Shown in pieces: positions 42,438-49,840 of a DNA stretch of 64,000 nucleotides. Every line of letters starts with the position of its first letter. Positions within the stretch are counted from its first letter, which is position 1. The notes under the pieces were generated by a model that saw only the letters and a list, made by a program, of their open reading frames with translations, was not told where the DNA came from and searched no databases. Source of the DNA: Bacteroidota bacterium (lineage in GTDB: Bacteria > Bacteroidota > Bacteroidia > Bacteroidales > Lentimicrobiaceae); assembly GCA_009773455.1 (NCBI GenBank), contig WSXU01000003.1, forward strand, positions 62,001 to 126,000, written 5' to 3'. Both the position numbers and the translations under genes were made by a program.

Positions 42438-42468
42438 GAGGCTTTCGTAATTGAAAGCCTCTTTTTTT
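42438..42468 (+). terminator. intrinsic terminator after the first C10 peptidase gene
   Basis: GAGGCTTTC (42438-42446), a 6-nt loop and GAAAGCCTC (42453-42461) followed by seven Ts form a perfect 9-bp hairpin. Confidence 0.9.
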
Positions 42469-42490
42469 AATTTTTTTATAAAGTTTTGTC

Positions 42491-42498
42491 TATTTTTG
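42491..42498 (+). promoter_or_regulatory. promoter -7 element for the second C10 peptidase gene
   Basis: TATTTTTG, a perfect TAnnTTTG match, lies 20 nt before the ATG at 42519 and excludes the upstream start at 42486. Confidence 0.5.
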
Positions 42499-42518
42499 AA
42501 TGCAGAAAATCTGAAAAT

Positions 42519-44627
42519 ATGTTCAAGAAAACTTTACTCATCCTTTCCGTTATAGCCATTTCTTTAAACCTCCCGGCACGCAACATTGATGTAGCTGATG
42601 CGGTAAAGGCGGCCAGAGCATTTATGCACAGCAGGCTCAATTCAACACAGCAGGTTGATTTTACATCGGTGAATCCGGTCGGGGTGACCACCATCGATGC
42701 GGGTTCAGGTCAGATTTATGCAGTTAATTTTTCTTCAGGAGGTTATGTCCTGGTAGCCGGAACAGATGCCTCCACCCCCGTACTCGGCTACGCATTCGAA
42801 GGCAGCTATACCGGCGAATCTTTACCTCCTTCTTTCGTTGCCTGGATGGAAGGATACAAGCAGCAGGTGAACGACCTTGTCAGCCGGAATGTTTTGCCGA
42901 CTGCTGAAATTTCTGAGAAATGGTCATCTTTGATGAATTATAATCCTGATCTTCAGAATAGCCTGCGTGTTACCACCCAGGTCAGTCCTTTATTGTCAAC
43001 CACATGGGATCAGGGAGCAAGGTACAATGAGCTTTGTCCTGAAGATAATGGCGGGCCCGGTGGACATGTCTGGTCGGGATGTGTTGCTACGGCAATGTCG
43101 CAGGTGATCAATTACTGGCGCTATCCGCTTCAGGGCATCGGTTCTCACGGATACTATTCCGACTATGGCTATCTGTTTGTCAACTTTGGTGAATCCACCT
43201 ATGATTATAACCAGATGAACCCGAACATTGGTGGAGAAAATAATTTCGAAATGGCTGAAATTCAGTACCATTGCGGAGTTGCGGTAGATATGATGTACTC
43301 GCCCAATGGCTCAGGTGCCTATAGTTGGGACGCTGTTCAGGTACTTGAAGAAAATTTTGGTTACAGTTCCCAGATTTCACTTGAATTGAAAGAGGACTAT
43401 TCCGACAGCCAGTGGGCAGATCTTTTAATGGAGAATCTAGATAACGGCTGGCCGATGTATTACCATGGTTTTGGTTCCGGTGGTCATGCATTCAATGTTG
43501 ATGGTTATCAGGGAACCGATTATTTTCATTTCAACTGGGGCTGGAGCGGATCATACAATGGATATTACTATCTGAACAACCTGAATCCCGGGGGGAATAA
43601 CTTTTCAGAAGGACAGGGAGCGATCGTGAACTTCATTCCCGGCAGCAACTATCCCTATTACTGTACTGGTGTGACTACGCTGACCAGGCACAACGGTACA
43701 CTTGAAGATGGCAGTGGGCCGGTTGATCCTTATGTTGCAGGTCTCAACTGCGGCTGGCTGATTGCTCCGGAAGATTCAATTTCCAATCTGACCCTGATAT
43801 TTGATAAATTTGATGTCAGCCAGGGTATCGATGTGCTGAATGTTTATGATGGACCGGATGCGGGATATCCCCTGCTGGGCAGCTTTACCGGCAGTGCCAT
43901 GCCACCTTCACTTGCTGCTTCGGGTGATAAGATGTATATCGAATTCCTGACTTCCGGCAACGAGGGTAGCGGATGGAAAGCCCATTTCAACAGCAGCATC
44001 GTTTCTTATTGTTCAGGCCTTACTACCCTGACAGCACCCGAAGGAACAGTATCAGACGGCAGTGCCGGACGTCCCTACCATAACAATTCCATATGCAAAT
44101 ACAAGATTGCCCCTGAAGGCGCTACCAGTATAACCATTTCGTTTAATCAATTTGATACGGAACCGGCCAACGACCTTGTAAAAGTTTATGATTATGTTAC
44201 CCAGACACTTATCGGATCTTATTCGGGCAATGACCTGCCTGATGAGATCGTGGTTCCTTCGGCCAAGGCCTATGTGCTTTTCGTTACCAACAATGATGTT
44301 CAGGGTGACGGATGGGAATTTAACTATACCAGTACAATTACAGGCGTAGAGGAGAATAATACCATTAGTGGAAATCTTAAGCTCCGAAGTTTTCCGAATC
44401 CCGCCAAAGACTGGCTCAGGATTGAGCTTTCAAGTCGCGAAGCCACTCAGGTTGAGATGAACCTGCTGACCACCGATGGCAGGGTAGTACTTATTCCTGA
44501 GATACAGAGTGTGGCAGGCACAAGAACCGTCATGCTTGATATCAGCAGGATACCCGCTGGAATTTATTTTCTGAAATATACTTCCGGCGAAGGTTCCGGC
44601 ATCAGAAAGGTTTTGATCAGCAGGTAG
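42519..44627 (+). CDS. C10 (streptopain-type) cysteine peptidase, paralogue with two CUB domains and T9SS sorting domain
   Basis: The 702-residue protein (MFKKTLLILSVIAISLNLPA signal) has the same plan as the gene before it: pro-segment (FSSGGYVLVAGTD), Cys188 in GHVWSGCVATAMSQ, His323 in GSGGHAFNVDGYQ, FNWGWSGSYNGYY, two CUB-like domains (about 385-500 and 505-615) and a T9SS domain (SFPNPAKDW ... IPAGIYFLKYTSG). By eye the two proteins align end to end with about one-third to one-half identity. It is the product of an old tandem duplication, each copy with its own promoter and terminator. The roles and targets are unknown; protein scavenging is the simplest. Confidence 0.93.
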   Translation: MFKKTLLILSVIAISLNLPARNIDVADAVKAARAFMHSRLNSTQQVDFTSVNPVGVTTIDAGSGQIYAVNFSSGGYVLVAGTDASTPVLGYAFEGSYTGESLPPSFVAWMEGYKQQVNDLVSRNVLPTAEISEKWSSLMNYNPDLQNSLRVTTQVSPLLSTTWDQGARYNELCPEDNGGPGGHVWSGCVATAMSQVINYWRYPLQGIGSHGYYSDYGYLFVNFGESTYDYNQMNPNIGGENNFEMAEIQYHCGVAVDMMYSPNGSGAYSWDAVQVLEENFGYSSQISLELKEDYSDSQWADLLMENLDNGWPMYYHGFGSGGHAFNVDGYQGTDYFHFNWGWSGSYNGYYYLNNLNPGGNNFSEGQGAIVNFIPGSNYPYYCTGVTTLTRHNGTLEDGSGPVDPYVAGLNCGWLIAPEDSISNLTLIFDKFDVSQGIDVLNVYDGPDAGYPLLGSFTGSAMPPSLAASGDKMYIEFLTSGNEGSGWKAHFNSSIVSYCSGLTTLTAPEGTVSDGSAGRPYHNNSICKYKIAPEGATSITISFNQFDTEPANDLVKVYDYVTQTLIGSYSGNDLPDEIVVPSAKAYVLFVTNNDVQGDGWEFNYTSTITGVEENNTISGNLKLRSFPNPAKDWLRIELSSREATQVEMNLLTTDGRVVLIPEIQSVAGTRTVMLDISRIPAGIYFLKYTSGEGSGIRKVLISR

Positions 44628-44643
44628 AGAAAGAAAAGGACTA

Positions 44644-44676
44644 AAAAGCGGCGCCGTAAGTAACGCCGCTTTTTTT
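44644..44676. terminator. bidirectional terminator between the C10 and phoH genes
   Basis: AAAAGCGGCG (44644-44653), a 10-nt loop and CGCCGCTTTT (44664-44673) give a perfect 10-bp stem. It has T-runs on both strands and overlaps the phoH stop codon by a few bases. It can stop both convergent transcripts. Confidence 0.85.
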
Positions 44677-45625
44677 ATACCTTGTCCGATTCTTTTTCGT
44701 AGGCCCTGATGATCCGGGAAACCAGTTTATGACGGATGACGTCGGTTTCGTCAAGGGTGATGATGTCAATGCCCTGGATGTTGTGCAGGATCTTCGTTGC
44801 CTGCACCAGGCCTGATTGCTGATTGCGTGGCAGGTCGATCTGGGTGATGTCGCCGGTGATAAAGAATTTTGCCGAACGGCCCATACGGGTCAGGAACATC
44901 TTCAGTTGACTGGAAGTAGCGTTCTGGGCTTCATCAAGTATCGCAAATACGTTATCAAGGGTCCGGCCGCGCATAAAGGCAAGCGGGGCGATTTCGATGG
45001 TGCCGTCTTCGATGTAGGTAAGCAGTTTCTGGGGAGGCAGCATGTCGCGCAAAGCATCATACAATGGCTGCATATACGGATCAAGTTTTTCTTTCATATC
45101 ACCCGGCAGGAATCCGAGATTTTCGCCGGCTTCGACAGCCGGACGGGTTAAAATAATCCGTTTTACCTCCCGGTTTTTCAGGGCACGCACAGCCAGTGCC
45201 ACTGCCGTATAGGTCTTGCCGGTACCGGCGGGCCCTATGGCAAAAACCATGTCGTTCCTGCCGATGCTTTCAACAATTTTTAACTGATTGGGTGTTCTGG
45301 CTTTGATCACCATGCCGTTTCTGCCATGTACCAGCACATCGGGCGGGCTGTCCTTGATAAGGCCATTGGAACCACCGGGCTCAGCCAGTTGCCTGATGTC
45401 GTTCCCGGTAATGCTACCGAATCGTTCAAAATGAATCAGAACCAGGTTGAAAAGTTCCTCAAAGGCCAAAATTTCAGCAGGTTCGCCAATAACCTTGATA
45501 AACTCACCACGGGCAATGATTTTAATTTTTGGGGTGAGTTCCCTGATGACATTCAGGTTCTGGTCGCCAACGCCGAACAATTCGAGGGGATTATGAGATT
45601 CTATGCTGAAAACTTTTTCGCTCAT
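44675..45625 (-). CDS. phoH: PhoH-family ATPase
   Basis: This 316-residue cytoplasmic P-loop protein has an N-terminal KH-like part and the Walker A GPAGTGKTYTAV (about 130-141), RPAVEAGENLGFLPGDM, Walker B in FAILDEAQNAT and the arginine-containing RMGRSAKFFITGDITQIDLP. PhoH proteins are linked to RNA handling; the exact role is unclear. I use the ATG at 45625 because the longer frame to 45691 would begin upstream of the -7 element at 45679-45686. Confidence 0.92.
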   Translation of the reverse strand: MSEKVFSIESHNPLELFGVGDQNLNVIRELTPKIKIIARGEFIKVIGEPAEILAFEELFNLVLIHFERFGSITGNDIRQLAEPGGSNGLIKDSPPDVLVHGRNGMVIKARTPNQLKIVESIGRNDMVFAIGPAGTGKTYTAVALAVRALKNREVKRIILTRPAVEAGENLGFLPGDMKEKLDPYMQPLYDALRDMLPPQKLLTYIEDGTIEIAPLAFMRGRTLDNVFAILDEAQNATSSQLKMFLTRMGRSAKFFITGDITQIDLPRNQQSGLVQATKILHNIQGIDIITLDETDVIRHKLVSRIIRAYEKESDKV

Positions 45626-45678
45626 ATAGCAGGATTGCAGTTTCTGGTTACGTATGATTGTAACCGCCTTGTAACCAA

Positions 45679-45686
45679 CAAAAGTA
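45679..45686 (-). promoter_or_regulatory. promoter -7 element for phoH
   Basis: The minus strand reads TACTTTTG, a perfect TAnnTTTG match, 53 nt before the ATG at 45625. It settles the start choice for phoH. Confidence 0.6.
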
Positions 45687-45756
45687 GGCAATATTTTTAT
45701 ACTCCCGGGATACCTGAAAGTCCCAACCGGAATAACCGGACCTGACTAAAAATTGT

Positions 45757-45764
45757 TACTTTTG
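45757..45764 (+). promoter_or_regulatory. promoter -7 element overlapping the aspA leader
   Basis: TACTTTTG ends only 4 nt before the aspA ATG at 45769. If this is the true promoter, transcription starts at or within a base or two of the ATG, giving a leaderless message. Confidence 0.4.
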
Positions 45765-45768
45765 AAAC

Positions 45769-47208
45769 ATGGAACAACGAACCGAAACCGATTTCCTGGG
45801 CAGCAGGCAGGTGCCGGCAGAAGCACTCTACGGGATTCATGCCGTCCGTGCCTTTGATAACTTTCCCGATCGTACACCGTTTCATCCGGAATGGTATCAG
45901 GCCATGGGACTGGTAAAGCAGGCCTGTTACCTGACCGCCTCATCTTATTTCAAAGCCTTGAAACAGAAATACGGGGAGGATATCCCCAACACTAAGCTTG
46001 TTTCTGATGAGGTTATGGAGGCGATGACACTGTCAGCCGCTGAAATAAGCGAGGGAAATTATGCCGGGCATTTTATTGTTCCTGCTGTGAGCGGTGGTGC
46101 CGGTACCAGCATCAATATGAATGTTAACGAGATCATCGCCAATGCTTCACTGCTGAAGCTCGGATTTAAGCCGGGAGATTATCAGCAAATTGACCCGACT
46201 GAAGAAGCCAATATTTTCCAGAGTACCAACGATGTGGTTCCCACAGCGCTGAAGGTAGCTGTGATGTTTTTGCTGAACGACCTCGAAACTGCCATTAACG
46301 AACTCAGGGCCGGCTTCGAAGTGCTCGAGGGGCGCTACCGCGATTCACTCCGGGTAGCCTATACCCAGATGCAGGAAGCTGTTCCCTCATCTTACGGCAG
46401 ACTTTTTTCAAACTACAGTGATGCCCTGTCGCGCGATTGGTGGCGGGTTTCAAAATGCTTTGAAAGGATCAAGGTGGTTAACCTGGGCGGTAGTGCCATT
46501 GGTACCTCCATCGCGGTTCCCCGCTATTTTGTTATGGAAGTTGTTCAGCAACTGCAGCATCTGACAAAGTTACCGGTGACCAGGGGTGAAAACCTGGGTG
46601 ATACGACCAGCAATCTGGATGCCCTGGTGGAAGTTCATGCCATTCTTAAAGCGCATGCGGTAAATCTTGAGAAAATCGTAAGCGATCTGCGGTTGCTGTC
46701 TTCGGATCTGGGGGGAGCAGCAGTGAAACTGCCACAGCAGCAGGTAGGAAGCTCGGTTATGCCGGGTAAGGTTAATCCGGTTATTCCTGAATTTGTGGTC
46801 AGTTCATCCCACCAGGTAATTGCCAACGACAACCTGATAGCCGGTTTATGTGCACAGGGCTGTCTTGATCTTAATGCTTACCTTCCCCTGATCGGGCATG
46901 CCCTGATCCAGAGCCTGAAACTACTCACCGGCTCCTGCAGGACCATGCTAGACAATATGGTCAGGGGGCTGGAAGTAAATACAGCAGCCAGTCATGACAG
47001 ATTGATGCACAGCCCGGCCATTGCCACCGCCTTAAGCCCTTTTATCGGATATCACAAGGCATCGGAAGTGGCAAAACTGATGAAAACAACAGGGAAGGGG
47101 ATTGTTGAAATCAATGAAGAACTTCATCTGGTGCCTCCGGCGAAAATGGACGAGATACTTCAACCGGGAAATCTTCTTAAGGCAGGTTATTCAGTGAATG
47201 ATTTTTGA
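45769..47208 (+). CDS. aspA: aspartate ammonia-lyase
   Basis: AspA splits L-aspartate to fumarate and ammonia. The 479-residue protein has the lyase-superfamily landmarks: IHAVRAFDNFP, GTSINMNVNEIIANAS, FQSTNDVVPTALKV, NLGGSAIGTSIAVP and the signature loop GSSVMPGKVNP, with the SSVMPGKxNP serine as catalytic base. It is of the aspartase rather than fumarase type (GGAGTSINMN). hydF follows 143 nt downstream on the same strand. This neighbourhood is seen in anaerobes that make [FeFe] hydrogenase. Confidence 0.94.
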   Translation: MEQRTETDFLGSRQVPAEALYGIHAVRAFDNFPDRTPFHPEWYQAMGLVKQACYLTASSYFKALKQKYGEDIPNTKLVSDEVMEAMTLSAAEISEGNYAGHFIVPAVSGGAGTSINMNVNEIIANASLLKLGFKPGDYQQIDPTEEANIFQSTNDVVPTALKVAVMFLLNDLETAINELRAGFEVLEGRYRDSLRVAYTQMQEAVPSSYGRLFSNYSDALSRDWWRVSKCFERIKVVNLGGSAIGTSIAVPRYFVMEVVQQLQHLTKLPVTRGENLGDTTSNLDALVEVHAILKAHAVNLEKIVSDLRLLSSDLGGAAVKLPQQQVGSSVMPGKVNPVIPEFVVSSSHQVIANDNLIAGLCAQGCLDLNAYLPLIGHALIQSLKLLTGSCRTMLDNMVRGLEVNTAASHDRLMHSPAIATALSPFIGYHKASEVAKLMKTTGKGIVEINEELHLVPPAKMDEILQPGNLLKAGYSVNDF

Positions 47209-47351
47209 TTCCGGATATCGGAAACCGGAAGTTGAAGATTGTAGCTCAGAGTTTGAATAAAAGGGCATTTGTCTGCCGGATTTGAAAATTGGAAATACGT
47301 TGCTCAGCATAGAAATTCTGAACAATTCAGATGAAAAAGTAAATAACACAG

Positions 47352-48581
47352 ATGTCCAAAGGAAAAGACACCAAACCACACATCGGAATATTCGGCCGGA
47401 GGAACAATGGCAAGAGTTCGTTCATCAATGCCTTGTCGGGACAGGAGTTGGCCATTGTGTCTGAGGTTGCGGGTACGACTACTGATCCTGTAAAGAAATC
47501 CATGGAGATTCCCGGCATTGGTCCGGTGATCATCATCGACACCGCGGGAATCGACGATACGGGTGAACTGGGCGCCAAACGGGTATCCAAAACCCGTGAA
47601 GTGCTGAATACCATTGATGCGGCCATTCTGTTGATTACAGGAAATGCCTTTGATGAAACTGAGAGGGGGCTGGTCGGTGAGCTGACCGACCGGTCGGTGC
47701 CGTTTCTTCTTATCCACAACAAAAGTGACCTTCAACCCCTTTCGGCCACCCTGGGTAGGGTACTTGAAGAAACATACGGGGTGCCGGTAATCGATCTCAG
47801 TGCCATTCGTAATCCTGAAATTGAAAGCGTTATTTCAGCCCTGAAAAAGTTGATTCCTGAGACAGCCTATAACAGCCAATCGTTGCTGGGCGACCTGATT
47901 TCATATGGAGATACGGTATTGCTGATCACTCCGATTGACATAGAAGCCCCGGAAGGCCGGATGATCCTTCCCCAGGTTCAGGCCATACGCGATATTCTTG
48001 ATCACGACGGGATTGCTGTTGTGTGCAAGGAACGTGAAGTTGACAGTTACCTCCGGAAAATGAACCTGAAACCTGCACTGGCAATCACCGACAGCCAGAT
48101 TTTTCTGAAAGCGGATGCATCAGTACCAAAAGACATTCCACTGACAAGTTTCAGTATTCTCCTGGCCCGTCAGCGCGGCGATTTTCAGAATTACCTGAAA
48201 GGTACTCCGCATATTGCCCGCCTGAAGGATGGTGATCGCGTTCTTATCCTTGAATCCTGCACGCACCATGTTTCCTGTGATGATATCGGCAGGGTAAAGA
48301 TTCCGAGATGGTTGGGGAATTATACGGGTAAAAAACTGGAGTATGAAGTTGTTGCCGGGCTAACAGGATTACCCCGTGATATTCATGATTACGCCATGGT
48401 GATTCAATGCGGGGGTTGTGTGATCACCCGAAAACAAATTGTGAACCGGCTGAAACCTGCTGTAGATGCCGGTATTCCGGTAACCAATTACGGAATGGCG
48501 ATTGCCTGGGTGCATGGCATATATAACAGGGCAGTTACTCCGTTTACCGGAAACGATGAAAAAAACGAGAGCTATCTTTAA
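47352..48581 (+). CDS. hydF: [FeFe] hydrogenase H-cluster maturation GTPase HydF
   Basis: HydF is the scaffold on which the 2Fe subcluster is built before transfer to the hydrogenase HydA. The 409-residue protein has a GTPase domain (GRRNNGKSSFINAL P-loop, DTAGIDDTGELG, NKSD), a central dimerisation part and a C-terminal [4Fe-4S] site. That site is Cys303-x-His305 (CTHH) and Cys353-x-x-Cys356 (QCGGC). A second His is found just before this CGGC in well-studied members; here it is Gln352. HydE and HydG are not in the window. It follows aspA by 143 nt. Confidence 0.95.
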   Translation: MSKGKDTKPHIGIFGRRNNGKSSFINALSGQELAIVSEVAGTTTDPVKKSMEIPGIGPVIIIDTAGIDDTGELGAKRVSKTREVLNTIDAAILLITGNAFDETERGLVGELTDRSVPFLLIHNKSDLQPLSATLGRVLEETYGVPVIDLSAIRNPEIESVISALKKLIPETAYNSQSLLGDLISYGDTVLLITPIDIEAPEGRMILPQVQAIRDILDHDGIAVVCKEREVDSYLRKMNLKPALAITDSQIFLKADASVPKDIPLTSFSILLARQRGDFQNYLKGTPHIARLKDGDRVLILESCTHHVSCDDIGRVKIPRWLGNYTGKKLEYEVVAGLTGLPRDIHDYAMVIQCGGCVITRKQIVNRLKPAVDAGIPVTNYGMAIAWVHGIYNRAVTPFTGNDEKNESYL

Positions 48582-48634
48582 GGTCAGGAGATACAGTTAT
48601 CTTTACGGGTCAGTGGAATTTTAACAAACGCACA

Positions 48635-48652
48635 GCCGGAGTGTGATCCGGC
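48635..48652. other. 6-bp hairpin upstream of the SDR gene
   Basis: GCCGGA, loop GTGTGA, TCCGGC is a perfect small hairpin 19 nt before the SDR ATG at 48672. It has no T-run, so it is not a clear terminator. Confidence 0.3.
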
Positions 48653-48671
48653 ATCATTCAAAAACCGGGAA

Positions 48672-49373
48672 ATGAATATAGTTATAACCGGAGCATCAAC
48701 CGGAGTCGGTCGCGAAACTGCCAGGATTCTGGCAGCTCTTCCGGGAAACAAGCTTATTGTGATTGCAAGGAGCAGCATGAAGATACAGTCGCTGGCCGGT
48801 GAATGCAACATTCAGCGACAGGAAACCATCGTGCAGCCAGTCACTTTTGATCTTTCAAATGGTGATTTTAAAGACCTGGCGTTCAGGATTTCAAGGCAGC
48901 TGGGCAAGGTGGATGTACTCATAAACAATGCGGGCTACCTGCTGAACAAACCGGTTGGAAATATCCTGCCCGAAGAGATCGACGATGTTTTTAATGTCAA
49001 TTTCAAAGCACCCTTCCTGTTGATTCAGGCATTGATTCCCTATTTTAATAAAGGGGCACATATTGTCAATATTGGCAGTATGGGAGGGGTTCAGGGAAGC
49101 GTTAAATTTCCGGGGCTTTCTGTCTATAGCGCGAGTAAGGGCGCACTTGCTTTGCTGACCGAATGTATGGCAGCAGAACTTGAGCATAAAAATATAGCAG
49201 TGAATTGCCTGGCTTTCGGTGCCGTACAGACCGAAATGCTTTCAAAGGCATTCCCTGACTACACTGCACCGCTTTCTGCAGAGCATATGGGTGAATTTGT
49301 TGCAAATTTTGCTATGAACGGTCATAATTTTTTCAATGGAAAGGTTTTGCCTGTATCTTTGTCAACGCCCTGA
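48672..49373 (+). CDS. short-chain dehydrogenase/reductase
   Basis: The 233-residue classical SDR has TGASTGVGRET (cofactor loop near residue 6), NNAGYLLNKP, SMGG with the catalytic Ser, and YSASKGALAL (YxxxK). The substrate cannot be inferred. A short hairpin precedes it, and rseC starts 23 nt after its stop, so the two may be read together. Confidence 0.9.
   Translation: MNIVITGASTGVGRETARILAALPGNKLIVIARSSMKIQSLAGECNIQRQETIVQPVTFDLSNGDFKDLAFRISRQLGKVDVLINNAGYLLNKPVGNILPEEIDDVFNVNFKAPFLLIQALIPYFNKGAHIVNIGSMGGVQGSVKFPGLSVYSASKGALALLTECMAAELEHKNIAVNCLAFGAVQTEMLSKAFPDYTAPLSAEHMGEFVANFAMNGHNFFNGKVLPVSLSTP
49354..49361 (+). promoter_or_regulatory. possible promoter -7 element for rseC inside the SDR gene end
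   Basis: TATCTTTG matches TAnnTTTG perfectly, 35 nt before the rseC ATG, but it lies in coding sequence and has no -33 box, so chance is possible. Confidence 0.3.
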
Positions 49374-49396
49374 TCTTATAGCCCGGATTTATTTTG

Positions 49397-49813
49397 ATGT
49401 CAGAAACAGTTGATTGTATTGCAAAAAGTGGTGTGGTTGATCATCTGGATGATCGCAACATTTATATCAGGATACTCAGTGTAAGTGCTTGCTCAGCCTG
49501 CCATGCAAAAGGCGCATGCACATCGGTTGAATCCACTGAAAAGCTTATTACAGTTGATAGGGAGCATGCTCCTGAGGTCAGCCCGGGGCAAACCGTGAAT
49601 GTACGGATGGATGCGGGCAATGGAAACCTGGCAGTTGTTTTCGGATACCTTTTACCGTTTTTAATTCTTATTGTTACCCTTGTCATTCTTTCTGTTTTTT
49701 TACCGGAAGGGTGGGCAGGATTATTTGCAATCATCATATTGATACCCTATTATTCAGGACTGTATCTTTTCAGGGACAGTCTGAAGAAACGGTTCAGATT
49801 TACCATCGAATAA
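49397..49813 (+). CDS. RseC/MucC family protein (SoxR-reducing-system-like)
   Basis: This 138-residue protein has an N-terminal cytoplasmic part with four cysteines in SACSACHAKGACTS and two membrane segments (VVFGYLLPFLILIVTLVIL and WAGLFAIIILIPYYSGLYLF). This is the RseC family, often next to rnf/rsx and thought to work with Rnf complexes in SoxR reduction or redox control. Here the rnf operon starts 3.5 kb downstream, separated by a T9SS gene. ATG at 49397 is taken as start; a TTG lies just before it. Confidence 0.85.
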   Translation: MSETVDCIAKSGVVDHLDDRNIYIRILSVSACSACHAKGACTSVESTEKLITVDREHAPEVSPGQTVNVRMDAGNGNLAVVFGYLLPFLILIVTLVILSVFLPEGWAGLFAIIILIPYYSGLYLFRDSLKKRFRFTIE

Positions 49814-49840
49814 AAGAGAGAGAACACAAATTACACAAAC

